Assembly: GCA_964538455.1 (NCBI GenBank)
Contig: CAZIDZ010000001.1
Location: 186,001-250,000, forward strand
DNA: 64,000 bases
DNA from: JAZDLX01 sp964538455
Lineage (GTDB): Bacteria > Electryoneota > Electryoneia > Electryoneales > Electryoneaceae
Reading direction: 5' to 3'
The notes under the pieces are model-generated. The model worked only from the letters and a program-made list of their open reading frames with translations. It did not search any database and was not told where the DNA came from. Made by a program: the position numbers and the translations under genes. This document shows positions 8,232 to 16,981 of the stretch, piece by piece; the stretch's first letter is position 1, and the number at the start of each line of letters is the position of its first letter.

Positions 8232-9776
8232 TTAGTCCAGTACCATGATTTTGTTCCAGCTCTCGCCGTCGTCGGTGACGACACGGAAAAAGTAGACGCC
8301 GTTGGCGATTGTTCTTCCCCCGGGTCCGTGTCCATCCCAGGCAGCGTCATGATCTCCTGCCGGGAGCCATTCATCCTTAAGCGGCCGGATCAGCAGTTCG
8401 AGCGCGAAGTCATAGATCTCAACGGTAACCCGTCCGGCTCGCGGAAGATGATACCGCAACCTGACGATCTCTTGCCGTGACGGTGAGAATGGATTTGGGT
8501 ACGCATACACAGCCGGCGCGCCGGCGACCGCAACCGGAGCGGCGGCGCGGAGCAGGCGCCAGGAATTTCCCTCATCGCTGCTGCCCGCGATCCCTTCCAG
8601 CCCGCCCATCCAGAGGAATCTGTCGTCGTGGACAACGGCGTAGACCTCGGACAGGTAGGTGCGTTCGTGGGTCACAGAATCGTAGACGGGGCCGTAGTTG
8701 CCCCACGTTGCCCCCTCGTCGACACTCTTGAAGAGCCCGTTCTCCGTGGCGACGTAAACCGCGCTGTCCCGCACGGCGATGTTGTGGGCAATAATCGGCT
8801 CCGCGGCGGTTCCCAACATGCGCTTCCAGGTCAGGCCGAGGTCGTCGCTGACACTGACGCCGGAATATTCACCTGCCACGTCTGTCGCTCGAGTGACCGC
8901 CCAGACGCGAAAATGTCCGTTCGCGAGCGGCTGCAGGGTGATTCCTGTGACCCAGTTTCCACTAACTGTGCTCGTGTCCTGCGCGGAAAAAGAAAACCGC
9001 TGCCAGGTGCTGCCGCCGTCAAGCGAACGGTTGATGCCCGCAGAGGTCCCGACCCAGAGAGTGCTGTCGTTTGCGGTGACGCTGACGGCCAGGTGGTTCC
9101 TGTATGCGGCCGCGTCGAAGGGAAGGTTGTCCGGCGGGCGGACGATCCATTTTGGGTCCGCGGAAGCCATGTCAAAGTAGCGGAGACCTCCGCCGAAACT
9201 GGCGATCCATACGCGAGTTCCCTGGAGCGCGATGTCGTAGCTGACATTCAGCACGGCGACCGTCGTCGGTTCGTAAGAGGTCACTGTATCCGGGTCAACA
9301 GGTTGCGGCATCCAGGTCCAGCTTTGGCCGCGGTCCAGGCTGAAGCTGATTCCGCCACCGACCGCATACGTCTCGCCCTTGATCGTCGAATCGAACGCCG
9401 TAGCCGCCCAGACGACTTCACCGACGCCGTCGACGCTGTCCGCGGCGAGTCCGGAGACACTTCCCCGGCCGACCCCTTCCTTCATCCCGGCGTGAAGCCA
9501 GGAACCCTCCGCTGCATCCGAAGAAGAGATCGAAACCACGTAGCGGCCGACACCCTTGCCCGAGCCGACCCAAAGCGCACCCAGGCCGCTTTTCAGATCG
9601 ATGATGATGTTCGAGGGAGGCTGCGTCGGTCCGGCGCCGGCCTCAACTTGGCGCGGTCCAAGTTTCCAGGACGTGGGGGTTGCGGTTTCAGCGTGGCTGA
9701 CAATGGGCGGCGCCCAAAATGCCAGGAGCAGCAGCGGAATCATGATATATGCCGACCTGTGAATCGGGAATCTCAT
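8232..9776 (-). CDS. Secreted beta-propeller protein with YPNPF/FlgD-like C-terminal domain
   Basis: 514 residues from the ATG at 9776, which overlaps the stop of the upstream lipoprotein (ATGA). A signal peptide (to about residue 30) is followed by roughly 370 residues of repeats of the kind LWVGTSAGINRSLDGGSTWQ and VYVATENGLFKSVDEGATW, typical of BNR/sortilin-type propellers. The last 90 residues start YPNPFSPSR and end with ANGVYFFRVVTDDGESWNKIMVLD, the FlgD-Ig-like domain that serves as a type IX sorting signal in Bacteroidota. Encoded directly before two PorV/PorQ-like barrels, it is a candidate substrate of that export route (inference). Confidence 0.8.
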   Translation of the reverse strand: MRFPIHRSAYIMIPLLLLAFWAPPIVSHAETATPTSWKLGPRQVEAGAGPTQPPSNIIIDLKSGLGALWVGSGKGVGRYVVSISSSDAAEGSWLHAGMKEGVGRGSVSGLAADSVDGVGEVVWAATAFDSTIKGETYAVGGGISFSLDRGQSWTWMPQPVDPDTVTSYEPTTVAVLNVSYDIALQGTRVWIASFGGGLRYFDMASADPKWIVRPPDNLPFDAAAYRNHLAVSVTANDSTLWVGTSAGINRSLDGGSTWQRFSFSAQDTSTVSGNWVTGITLQPLANGHFRVWAVTRATDVAGEYSGVSVSDDLGLTWKRMLGTAAEPIIAHNIAVRDSAVYVATENGLFKSVDEGATWGNYGPVYDSVTHERTYLSEVYAVVHDDRFLWMGGLEGIAGSSDEGNSWRLLRAAAPVAVAGAPAVYAYPNPFSPSRQEIVRLRYHLPRAGRVTVEIYDFALELLIRPLKDEWLPAGDHDAAWDGHGPGGRTIANGVYFFRVVTDDGESWNKIMVLD

Positions 9777-11017
9777 GGCTCGTGCTCCATGACAATCGGA
9801 ACGGTCGCCGCGTCGCTGGTGTTGCCCGCTCTGTCTTCGCCGTAAAAGCGGAAAGTCCAGGATCCCGTGTTCGTGTTTGTGCTGGGGACGGAAACCCCGG
9901 CGGTCCAGATGCCGTCGTTGGCGGTCTCGTCGGGAGCCACGCCGTTGTCGGCGAAGACAAAGTCGGGACTTTCGGTGAGCACGCCCTGCGGGTCTTCCGC
10001 AGTGTAGTAGACGCGGTTCAAATCGCCCGGTCCCTGTGAATCCGTCACGCGGACCGTGAGCGTGTAGTCGTTCGCTCCGGACGAGGGGATGAAGACGGAG
10101 TCCGGAGCGCCCGGTTCGGACAGAGTCGGGGGGGTGTTTTCGATCCATACAGTTGTATCGAGCGGCTGGGAGGTTTCCCCAAAACCGTCCGTCGCGGTGA
10201 ACCGAAAGAGTACGTCACCGGTGGAAATTCCGGAGCTGAACGAACTGTCCGCGCGAAGCGTCCATTGGTCGCTGCCGCTGTCCGTCAGGATCAGATTCCT
10301 CAGGACAGCATCCTGGCGAAGGATTTGCAGGTTGGCTCCGGTGACAACATCGCCGCCTTCAGCGTCCGGATCCGTGACCAGCAACACCCAGGTTTGGGTC
10401 GCGAACCCTGAGTGCAGGGAGTCGGGGAAAGTGCTGTCTTCGCCATCAAGCAACGGTGCTTGATTGACCGCCACCGATACCTCTGCCGTCAGTGAAACAG
10501 CCTCGACCCGGGAGGCGAGCTGGTCGTAGGTGGTGTCGGCTGCGTCGGCTCCGGCCGCTACGAAACGGAACTCGTAGTCGCCCTGCACTGTCGCAAATCC
10601 GCTGTTTAGACGGAGTGAATAGATAAAATCATGGGCGACAAGGTCTCCAGAGCTGGACGCCAGGAATGAAGCTGTGTCGGTGGTCGCAAATGCGCTCCCG
10701 TCGTCGGCCAGGCGAACGTCCTGCGTTTCGCCGATGGGTGGGACGATACGGAGCCACACGGCGGGTGTGGGGACGTCTCCCGCAAGGACAGCGTCGCGCA
10801 TCGATTCGTCGAGGTCGAGGCGGATGGAAACGTCTCGAAATGCGTTGGATCCGTACACCCAGAGTGCGGGGGCATCCACGAGGCTGATCTGGAGGCCCTC
10901 GAGGGCATCCGGGCGCACCGGGTCAACCTCTCCGGTGTGGTCGCACCCGAGCGCGAACGTAAGAATGATTGCCAGGCAAAGCGCGAGCGTGCGGCGCAAG
11001 CCGCCGTCGGTACGCAT
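9773..11017 (-). CDS. Modular lipoprotein with Ig/cadherin-like domains
   Basis: 414 residues from the ATG at 11017, which has GAGGAG 6-7 bases upstream; the open frame continues further back but without a signal peptide in position. The lipobox is FALGC. Two or three beta-sandwich repeats follow: one around VNQAPLLDGEDSTFPDS with VTDPDAEGGDV, one with IENTPPTLSEPGAPDS, and a last one with FADNGVAPDETANDGIWTAG and FRFYGEDRAGNTSD, where the Asp-rich loops suggest calcium binding. First gene of the run towards the propeller protein and the two barrels. Function unknown; probably a cell-surface scaffold. Confidence 0.75.
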   Translation of the reverse strand: MRTDGGLRRTLALCLAIILTFALGCDHTGEVDPVRPDALEGLQISLVDAPALWVYGSNAFRDVSIRLDLDESMRDAVLAGDVPTPAVWLRIVPPIGETQDVRLADDGSAFATTDTASFLASSSGDLVAHDFIYSLRLNSGFATVQGDYEFRFVAAGADAADTTYDQLASRVEAVSLTAEVSVAVNQAPLLDGEDSTFPDSLHSGFATQTWVLLVTDPDAEGGDVVTGANLQILRQDAVLRNLILTDSGSDQWTLRADSSFSSGISTGDVLFRFTATDGFGETSQPLDTTVWIENTPPTLSEPGAPDSVFIPSSGANDYTLTVRVTDSQGPGDLNRVYYTAEDPQGVLTESPDFVFADNGVAPDETANDGIWTAGVSVPSTNTNTGSWTFRFYGEDRAGNTSDAATVPIVMEHEP

Positions 11018-11168
11018 CCGGTCTCCTCGTCGGTATCGCAGTCGGCCCCTCCGTTCGGCAGGGATGTTCAGAATGGTCGCAAAAGGTGGGAGAAACCTCG
11101 CCGGTTGATGTTCGTTTCCGCCGCTTCGTCCGAGCGTCATGCAAAATAGGAGAAATTCCGGGCTACGT

Positions 11169-12092
11169 TCAAGCCCCGGAGCGACGAAGTCGAACGGCCA
11201 TCCATCCATCTTCGTTTAACGTTTTGTCCACTTCCAGCCCCCGCAGAGCGCATTCGTTCAGCAAAATGGCCCCTTCCTCCTCAAAGCGAACGCCTGAAAG
11301 CACCAACCAACCCTTGGGTGAAAGCATGGTCAGCCAGGGATCCAGTCCGCGCAGGATCGGAGTCAGAAAAATATTGGCGGTCAACAAGTCTGCCTGAAGA
11401 GGCATCGCAAAAGTCAGAGCGTCTGCGCGTACAACACAAAGACGATCTGCAACGGCGTGAAAAACGGCGTTTTCGCGGGTTTCGGTGACGGCCTCCTGCT
11501 CGAAGTCCACGGCTACCGCCTCCCTGGCGCCCAAAAGAAGAGCCGCGATTGACAGTATGCCGTTCCCGCACCCCAGGTCGAGCACCACCCCTCCTCGTGG
11601 CACAACCGGCTCCAGCAGCTCCAGCGACATCCGTGTCGTCGGGTGCTCTCCTGTGCCGAACGCCATGCGCGGTTCGAGACGCAGGACGATATCTCCTTCT
11701 TTCTCATTCGTGTTGATCCCCGGCGGAACGATGACGAACCGTTTTCCGGCTCGCACGGGTCCGAGTTTCATCCTCCAGCGCGCGACCCAATCCACCTCTT
11801 CCACATCTGATAGAGCGAGCGTTTGTGCCTCGATCAGGCCCTCGTGAACAAGGTTGTCCAGGAAGCGCTGCAGATGGGTAAGCAATTCCCGGGCGTTCTG
11901 TTTCGGTTGAAGGAAGATCCTGAGCGATCCCTTTACCAGTGCAATCCCCGCAACCAGGTCCTCGTCGAGGGCTCCCGAGATCAGCTCCAGGGTGGTCTCA
12001 TTGCCCGCAACGGTGACCGACGTCCACGACCGGGAGGCTTCGGAAGGCATGGTTTCTCCGGAATCGACAGGCAATCGGGAGAAAAGCGGCAA
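11169..12092 (-). CDS. prmA: Ribosomal protein L11 methyltransferase
   Basis: 307 residues. PrmA trimethylates lysines and the N-terminus of ribosomal protein L11 using S-adenosylmethionine. The sequence shows the linker tryptophan motif DWVARWR, then FGTGEHPTTRMSLELLE, the SAM-binding glycine motif VLDLGCGNGILSIAALLLGA, the acidic VAVDFE and the catalytic-loop region LLTANIFLTPI. An ATG at 12050 (MPSEASRSW) may be the true start, since family members open with a short 'W..V.V' strand. It lies 5 bases after the preceding unknown gene. Confidence 0.92.
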   Translation of the reverse strand: MPLFSRLPVDSGETMPSEASRSWTSVTVAGNETTLELISGALDEDLVAGIALVKGSLRIFLQPKQNARELLTHLQRFLDNLVHEGLIEAQTLALSDVEEVDWVARWRMKLGPVRAGKRFVIVPPGINTNEKEGDIVLRLEPRMAFGTGEHPTTRMSLELLEPVVPRGGVVLDLGCGNGILSIAALLLGAREAVAVDFEQEAVTETRENAVFHAVADRLCVVRADALTFAMPLQADLLTANIFLTPILRGLDPWLTMLSPKGWLVLSGVRFEEEGAILLNECALRGLEVDKTLNEDGWMAVRLRRSGA

Positions 12093-12097
12093 ACTTG

Positions 12098-12697
12098 TCA
12101 GACCATGGGTTCGTTTTCGGCTTTGTCCTTGTCGTCGCCCTCGTCTTCAGACGCGACAGAGCCTTCGAGTGGTTTGGTGGGATCGTGAGCTACAACTTTG
12201 TCGAAGAGTGTGCCGATATGATAGAAAATCCTGCGCTGGCTCTGGGCGCGACGCTGGGATTCGCTCAATTCTTCGTCGTCTCGCGGCCGTGCCCGGCGGT
12301 CTACATCCTCAAGTATCATCACGCCGGTTGAGTTGGTGACGTTGATCAGCTTGAAACGCCCGTCCCCGGCGTAACAGAACGAGATCATTCCCTTTGTCTC
12401 CCAGGTGACATAGAGATGCTCGACGTTGAGCAGGTTGACGACGGAGATTTGGTCGGTCTCTTTCAGCCGTTCGATTTCGACCTTCAAATTGGTGCCGAGG
12501 CCCACTTCCGACTTGGTGAGGTTGACGTTGATCGACTGGTTGGCCGAATAATCACGAAGGGCGATGCAAAAACCGTTGTCGATCGGTCGTGAGGAGGCGC
12601 TCAGCTGGCGTGTTGCCAGCGATATCATGTCCCGTATCGAGAGGCTGGGAATCTGTCCTTCCGCTTTCGGTCCTGCATTCACATCAGTCGACAGCAT
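12098..12697 (-). CDS. Conserved-looking hypothetical protein before prmA
   Basis: 199 residues, no signal peptide or membrane segment. The central part is hydrophobic and beta-rich (VVNLLNVEHLYVTWETKGMI, then ISFCYAGDGRFKLINVT); residues about 135-170 are charged and probably helical (RRARPRDDEELSESQRRAQSQRR); the C-terminus is acidic (ASEDEGDDKDKAENEP). I do not recognise a family. It is 5 bases upstream of prmA and would be co-transcribed with it. The length and regular spacing make it a real gene in my view. Confidence 0.65.
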   Translation of the reverse strand: MLSTDVNAGPKAEGQIPSLSIRDMISLATRQLSASSRPIDNGFCIALRDYSANQSINVNLTKSEVGLGTNLKVEIERLKETDQISVVNLLNVEHLYVTWETKGMISFCYAGDGRFKLINVTNSTGVMILEDVDRRARPRDDEELSESQRRAQSQRRIFYHIGTLFDKVVAHDPTKPLEGSVASEDEGDDKDKAENEPMV

Positions 12698-13179
12698 GCA
12701 AACTCTCCTTGTTTACCTGACGCGCGTGTTCCGGCTGCGCTGTCCGGAAACAGGCGTCTGCTGTGCGCATCACAACATACGACCACTTTTCTCCAACATG
12801 TCAATAGCGTCGATTGACAATTGCCAACCGATCAGAACGAAAGATACCGCTCCGAACGGCCGTCTGTGTTGACAATCCGAGCGTTTTCAACGGCTTCATA
12901 GCCTCGCAGATGCATTCCAAATAGCAAATGCTGCCTTTGCGAAGCACTTTGACGTCGTTCGTTGACCGGCTCCAAGGAAAATCGCCCGAAACCGAAAATC
13001 TTACCGTTTCGATGAAAATTCATTGTGACAGAATGAAAATAGGAAAGCCAATCGTCCCATACAACGTTTGCACGGTATCATGGACCGGCACGAAGGGCCA
13101 TTGTCAGCGGCCGACGGAAATCACAGGGGGATGTCGAGGACCCTATATTGCGGTCCGGACAGGCATGGAGGACGCAACT
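12698..13179. other. Divergent intergenic region, no gene seen
   Basis: 482 bases between the minus-strand hypothetical/prmA pair and the plus-strand carboxypeptidase. An open frame reads from 12928 into the carboxypeptidase but lacks a ribosome site and precedes the signal peptide, so I treat it as untranslated. Two TTGACA hexamers on the plus strand (12814-12819 and 12869-12874) lack a convincing -10 partner. One minus-strand promoter candidate is listed separately. Confidence 0.6.
12774..12804 (-). promoter_or_regulatory. Candidate sigma-70-type promoter for the 12098-12697 gene and prmA
   Basis: Read on the minus strand: a perfect TTGACA (12804-12799) followed after 19 bases by TATGTT (12779-12774). 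The -35 is ideal but the spacer is 2 bases longer than the optimum, so this is a weak assignment. It would give a leader of about 70 bases. Confidence 0.3.
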
Positions 13180-14664
13180 GTGAGAGGATCGACGCCGGGT
13201 ATTCGCAATGCGGTTGCGCTTGCCATGGTGACCGTCTTTGCGGGTTTGTTTGCCGGTTGTGCGGGCCGTGGTGAGCTGGTCAGGGCTCACCCAGAGCGCG
13301 GGAAAGACGCGCGTTTCATCGCTTCCCTGGTGAAGAGCACCTTGGTGGACACCCTGGAATCTCAGGGCGCCACCGTGGCCATCGCGATCGCTGACATCTC
13401 CGGGAAGAGCCTCTACCGTCATGACGCCGGTCGCCTGATGGTGCCTGTTTCGATTCAAAAATTGGGACTTACGGCCGACGCCTTACTGCAGCTTCCACAG
13501 GACTTTCGCTGGAAAACGCGAATCCTGGCTGCCGGCCCTGTCGAGGGTGGGGTGTTGAAAGGCGACTTGGTGCTGTTCGGGGGTTGGGATCCATCGTTGT
13601 CCGGGGCGCATCCCTACTCGGATTGGCCTTGGAAAAGATTTGACGAGGCCGCAAAACATCTTTCGGAACAGGGTATTCAGCGAATCGAGGGGAATCTCAT
13701 CGGAGTCGGAAATATTTTTACGCCGGGCGGCTGGGAGGTGGGGGATCTCAGCTTCCGGTACGCCCCGTGCGTAAGCCAATTGATGTGGAACGACGGGGTT
13801 GTCACGTCTTGGGCGGGGATGTTGGACAGCACGTTGACCTTCGGACTTTGGCCGGACACAACGATGTGGAGTGAAGATTTTACCGTGGGGCGGGTTAGGC
13901 CTTTCGAGTTGCCTGCCGAAAGCTCATGGACTCCTGACCCGGAAACGCCAGCGGAGTGGCTTGGCGATCCTCTCTGGCCGGGCATGAACAAGGCCGGGTA
14001 CCTTGCGGTTCCCGATCCACGTGCCCTCGCAGTGGACGCTTTTCGGATCAGTCTGCGGAAGGCGGGAATCCAAGGTGGCGACGGAACCCGAGTTGAAACG
14101 GCGGCGGGCTTCGATGCGGAAGGGTGCCGGGAGCTGCTTTCCCTGGAGAGTGCGCCGCTCGACAGCATATTGAAGGCGATGTTGGCGATTTCGAGTAACG
14201 GCTGGGCGGAGGAGATCGGTGCGTCGGTGAATGCCCTGCGACGCGGAGGCCGCCCGGCGGAACCGCACTGGCCGGAGGCCCTCGATTCGCTTGGTGTAGA
14301 CCAACGCGGGTTGCGCGCCGTGGATGCCTGCGGGATGGCGAGAGCGAACAACTTGAGCGCTGCGACGCTGATGGACCTGATGCTTGCTGCCTGGAACCGC
14401 TGGGGGAACCGGTGGCTCGGGCTGTTTGTGGTCCCGGGAGAGGTGAACAGCACGCTGGAGGACAGGCTGGAGGATGTGCAGGGTCTCGTTGTCGCAAAGA
14501 CCGGCAGCGTCTCCCGCAATCGCAGTCTGGCGGGCTACATTTTACAAGAGGGTGAGCCGGTGCTGGCGTTCGTGATCATGGTGAACAACAGTCCGGTTGA
14601 GCCGATACCGCTGATCGACGCGTTCGTCGCTACGCTCGCGTCGCGCTACGGCGGGAGGGAGTAA
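13180..14664 (+). CDS. dacB: D-alanyl-D-alanine carboxypeptidase/endopeptidase, PBP4 (S13) type lipoprotein
   Basis: 494 residues from the GTG at 13180, which has GGAGGA 7 bases upstream; an ATG at 13165 would add five residues. A signal peptide with lipobox LFAGC27 precedes the S13 penicillin-binding domain. All three active-site motifs are present: SxxK as S91-I-Q-K94, SxN as SSN in ISSNGWAEEI, and KTG in VVAKTGSVSRN. The usual 'DGSGLSR' loop reads DACGMARANNLS. These enzymes trim or cleave peptidoglycan peptide bridges in the periplasm. A small membrane protein gene follows after 3 bases. Confidence 0.88.
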   Translation: MRGSTPGIRNAVALAMVTVFAGLFAGCAGRGELVRAHPERGKDARFIASLVKSTLVDTLESQGATVAIAIADISGKSLYRHDAGRLMVPVSIQKLGLTADALLQLPQDFRWKTRILAAGPVEGGVLKGDLVLFGGWDPSLSGAHPYSDWPWKRFDEAAKHLSEQGIQRIEGNLIGVGNIFTPGGWEVGDLSFRYAPCVSQLMWNDGVVTSWAGMLDSTLTFGLWPDTTMWSEDFTVGRVRPFELPAESSWTPDPETPAEWLGDPLWPGMNKAGYLAVPDPRALAVDAFRISLRKAGIQGGDGTRVETAAGFDAEGCRELLSLESAPLDSILKAMLAISSNGWAEEIGASVNALRRGGRPAEPHWPEALDSLGVDQRGLRAVDACGMARANNLSAATLMDLMLAAWNRWGNRWLGLFVVPGEVNSTLEDRLEDVQGLVVAKTGSVSRNRSLAGYILQEGEPVLAFVIMVNNSPVEPIPLIDAFVATLASRYGGRE

Positions 14665-14667
14665 GCG

Positions 14668-14985
14668 ATGTTGATGGGCAACCTGTTCGGGCGAAAAATC
14701 CGTCCGCGGGCCTTTACCTACACGCCCCTTTACTACGATCCCGAAAAAGACCCGGACCGAAAAGACCGTATCCGTTTTGACCAATCGCCATGGATGCGGC
14801 GCTCGCATCGGGGCAGAGTGCAAAGTCCTTGGACGTTGCTGGCGCTCACTGTAATCGTGGCGGGTTTAATTCTTTTGCTGAAATACGGCTTCGAAGACCG
14901 TTGGACGAAGGAACGGGTGACGCTGACCCCCGATGACGCCGCACAGGCCGACACAACCGAGGTAACGATTGACGTCCCCCACTGA
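14668..14985 (+). CDS. Small single-pass membrane protein upstream of mutL
   Basis: 105 residues. The first half is basic and contains YTPLYYDPEKDPDRKDRIRF, a motif I recall from short conserved proteins of Bacteroidota and Chlorobiota that are often mislabelled 'riboflavin synthase subunit beta'. A single transmembrane helix follows at about residues 53-71 (WTLLALTVIVAGLILLLKYGF), then a short acidic tail. It starts 3 bases after dacB and its 3' end overlaps mutL by 17 bases, so it is translationally coupled to both. Function unknown. Confidence 0.78.
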   Translation: MLMGNLFGRKIRPRAFTYTPLYYDPEKDPDRKDRIRFDQSPWMRRSHRGRVQSPWTLLALTVIVAGLILLLKYGFEDRWTKERVTLTPDDAAQADTTEVTIDVPH

Positions 14986-16978
14986 ACCATCCCGCGCTGT
15001 GCCATCCGGCGGCCCGCCTCCCGAGCCGCTGCTTCCCCGCCGGGCGATTCAAGTGCTCCCGGAGGGAGTGGCGAACCGTATTGCCGCAGGCGAGGTGGTC
15101 GAACGGCCCGCTTCGGTGGTTAAGGAACTTATTGAAAACTCGCTGGATGCGGAAGCCACACGGATTACCGTTGCGGTTAAACGGGCGGGCCTGGACGAGA
15201 TTCTTGTCTCCGATGACGGGTACGGAATGGACTCTGTCGATTTGGAACTAGCGCTCCGTCGACACGCAACGTCAAAGATCCAGAGCGCCGATGATCTGGG
15301 CCATATCCTGCATTTGGGTTTTCGCGGCGAGGCCCTGCCATCGATCGCAAGTGTTGCCCGCATTGACATTTTGTCACGTCGGGAAGATCGTGATTCGGGC
15401 TTTCGCTACCGAGTCGAGGGCGGAAAAACGCAAGCGCCGGAGCCCGCAGCCAGGGAGCGAGGAACAACGGTGAAGGCCCGCTCGCTGTTCTTCAATGTAC
15501 CTGCCAGACGAAAATTCCTGCGTACTCCCGCCACGGAATACGGGCGTGTGGTGTCGGTGTTTCGGCAGTATGCTCTCGCGTATCCTGAGCTGTCCTGGGA
15601 GTTGATTCGCGACGAAAAACTGGTGTGGGATCTCGCTTCCGCTGACCTGAAAAGCAGGATTGCACAGCTGTTTGGTGAGGAAACAGTGGAGCACGTGCAC
15701 CCGGTGGAGAGCCGCACGGGGGAGATGTTCGTCGGAGGTGTCGTCGGCGGAGTGGACCTGTTCAAGCGCACTCGAGGCGACCAGTATCTCTTTATCAACC
15801 GCCGCCCCTTCCAGAATTCCGCCCTGCATCACGCGGTTGTCAACGGGTATGGTCCGTTGATCGAACCGGGGCAGGTGCCCTTTTATGTGCTGAACCTGAG
15901 GCTCGCCCCGGAGGAGTATGACGTTAACGTGCATCCGGCGAAACATGAGGTCCGGTTCCGTGACGAAAGCCTCGCCTACCGCTCGCTGCTGGTCGCAGTG
16001 CGTGGTGCGCTGGGACTGTCGGCGTCGACCGGAACGAGCCCGGTTTTCGCGCGGTTCGGTTCGGCGGACACCTCTCAACGTTCGCAGGATGGCCTCCGCG
16101 ACCTGCAGCTGCTTTTCGGCCGGCCACCGGAACAGGGTGGGCCGACTTTCCTGTCCGCGGGCCGGTCCGCGCAGGGAGAGTCCCTTCGGCGGGGTGCCGT
16201 TCCTCCGCCCCCGGAGGCCGGAGAACGTCTTTACCAGCGCGGAAAAACGCTCCATGAGGGAGAGCGGACCGAGAGCGGTATTCATCCCCCGGGATCGACC
16301 GCTGCACTCGAAGCGAAAGGCGGTTTTGCTGAGGCGGAATCGCACACAGGCATGATTCTGCCCCACGAGGCGGAAAGCAGCCCGACGCCCCAGGCCCCTC
16401 CACCGGGCGGCGAGAGGATCAATGTCTGGCAAGTGCATCGCACCTACATCTTCAGCCAGACGAAAAGCGGCCTGGTGATCATCGATCAACACGTGGCCCA
16501 CGAACGGATCCTCTTCGAAAAGGCTCTCGCGGCGATGCAGGACAAACCGTGGGCGGGGCAGGTGCTGCTGTTCCCGGTGACTGTAAGGCTCGATCCGGCG
16601 GATTCGGCGCTGCTCGAGGAGATCGCCCCCGGGCTGATGAGAATGGGGTTCCAGGTGGAACCGTTCGGGGGAAGGGACTGGGTGATCCGGGCGGTTCCCT
16701 CGCGTGTCAAGGTGCGAGGTGAGGAAAGCCTGCTGCGTGCGATTATCGCCGATTACCGCCAGGAGCACCAGATCCGTGTACAGCCCGAGGAGAGCCTGGC
16801 GGCTTCGTTCGCATGCAAGGCGGCGATCAAGGCGGGGGATTATTTGAACCTGGAGGAGATGAACGCCCTGATCGACGAGCTTTTCACCACGCAGTATCCC
16901 TTCGTCTGTCCTCATGGCAGACCGGTGGTGGTCAATTTCACCCTCTCGGAGGTCCACCGCCTCTTTGGCCGGGAGTGA
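14969..16978 (+). CDS. mutL: DNA mismatch repair protein MutL, endonuclease type
   Basis: 669 residues from a TTG at 14969 that has GAGG 6 bases upstream and lies inside the preceding gene. The N-terminal GHKL ATPase has IAAGEVVERPASVVKELIEN, SDDGYGMD and GFRGEALPSIASVA. A proline-rich linker spans about residues 370-480. The C-terminal domain has DQHVAHERILFE, which fits the DQHA-x2-E-x4-E endonuclease motif with Ala changed to Val, plus ACKAAIK and CPHGRP, the further metal-site motifs. It therefore nicks DNA itself and needs no MutH. miaA follows after 3 bases. Confidence 0.95.
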   Translation: MTSPTEPSRAVPSGGPPPEPLLPRRAIQVLPEGVANRIAAGEVVERPASVVKELIENSLDAEATRITVAVKRAGLDEILVSDDGYGMDSVDLELALRRHATSKIQSADDLGHILHLGFRGEALPSIASVARIDILSRREDRDSGFRYRVEGGKTQAPEPAARERGTTVKARSLFFNVPARRKFLRTPATEYGRVVSVFRQYALAYPELSWELIRDEKLVWDLASADLKSRIAQLFGEETVEHVHPVESRTGEMFVGGVVGGVDLFKRTRGDQYLFINRRPFQNSALHHAVVNGYGPLIEPGQVPFYVLNLRLAPEEYDVNVHPAKHEVRFRDESLAYRSLLVAVRGALGLSASTGTSPVFARFGSADTSQRSQDGLRDLQLLFGRPPEQGGPTFLSAGRSAQGESLRRGAVPPPPEAGERLYQRGKTLHEGERTESGIHPPGSTAALEAKGGFAEAESHTGMILPHEAESSPTPQAPPPGGERINVWQVHRTYIFSQTKSGLVIIDQHVAHERILFEKALAAMQDKPWAGQVLLFPVTVRLDPADSALLEEIAPGLMRMGFQVEPFGGRDWVIRAVPSRVKVRGEESLLRAIIADYRQEHQIRVQPEESLAASFACKAAIKAGDYLNLEEMNALIDELFTTQYPFVCPHGRPVVVNFTLSEVHRLFGRE

Positions 16979-16981
16979 ATT

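Noticed and set aside
15374..16957. A 527-codon frame antisense to mutL
   Set aside because: It is the mirror of a fully recognisable mutL. No signal, ribosome site or domain supports it.
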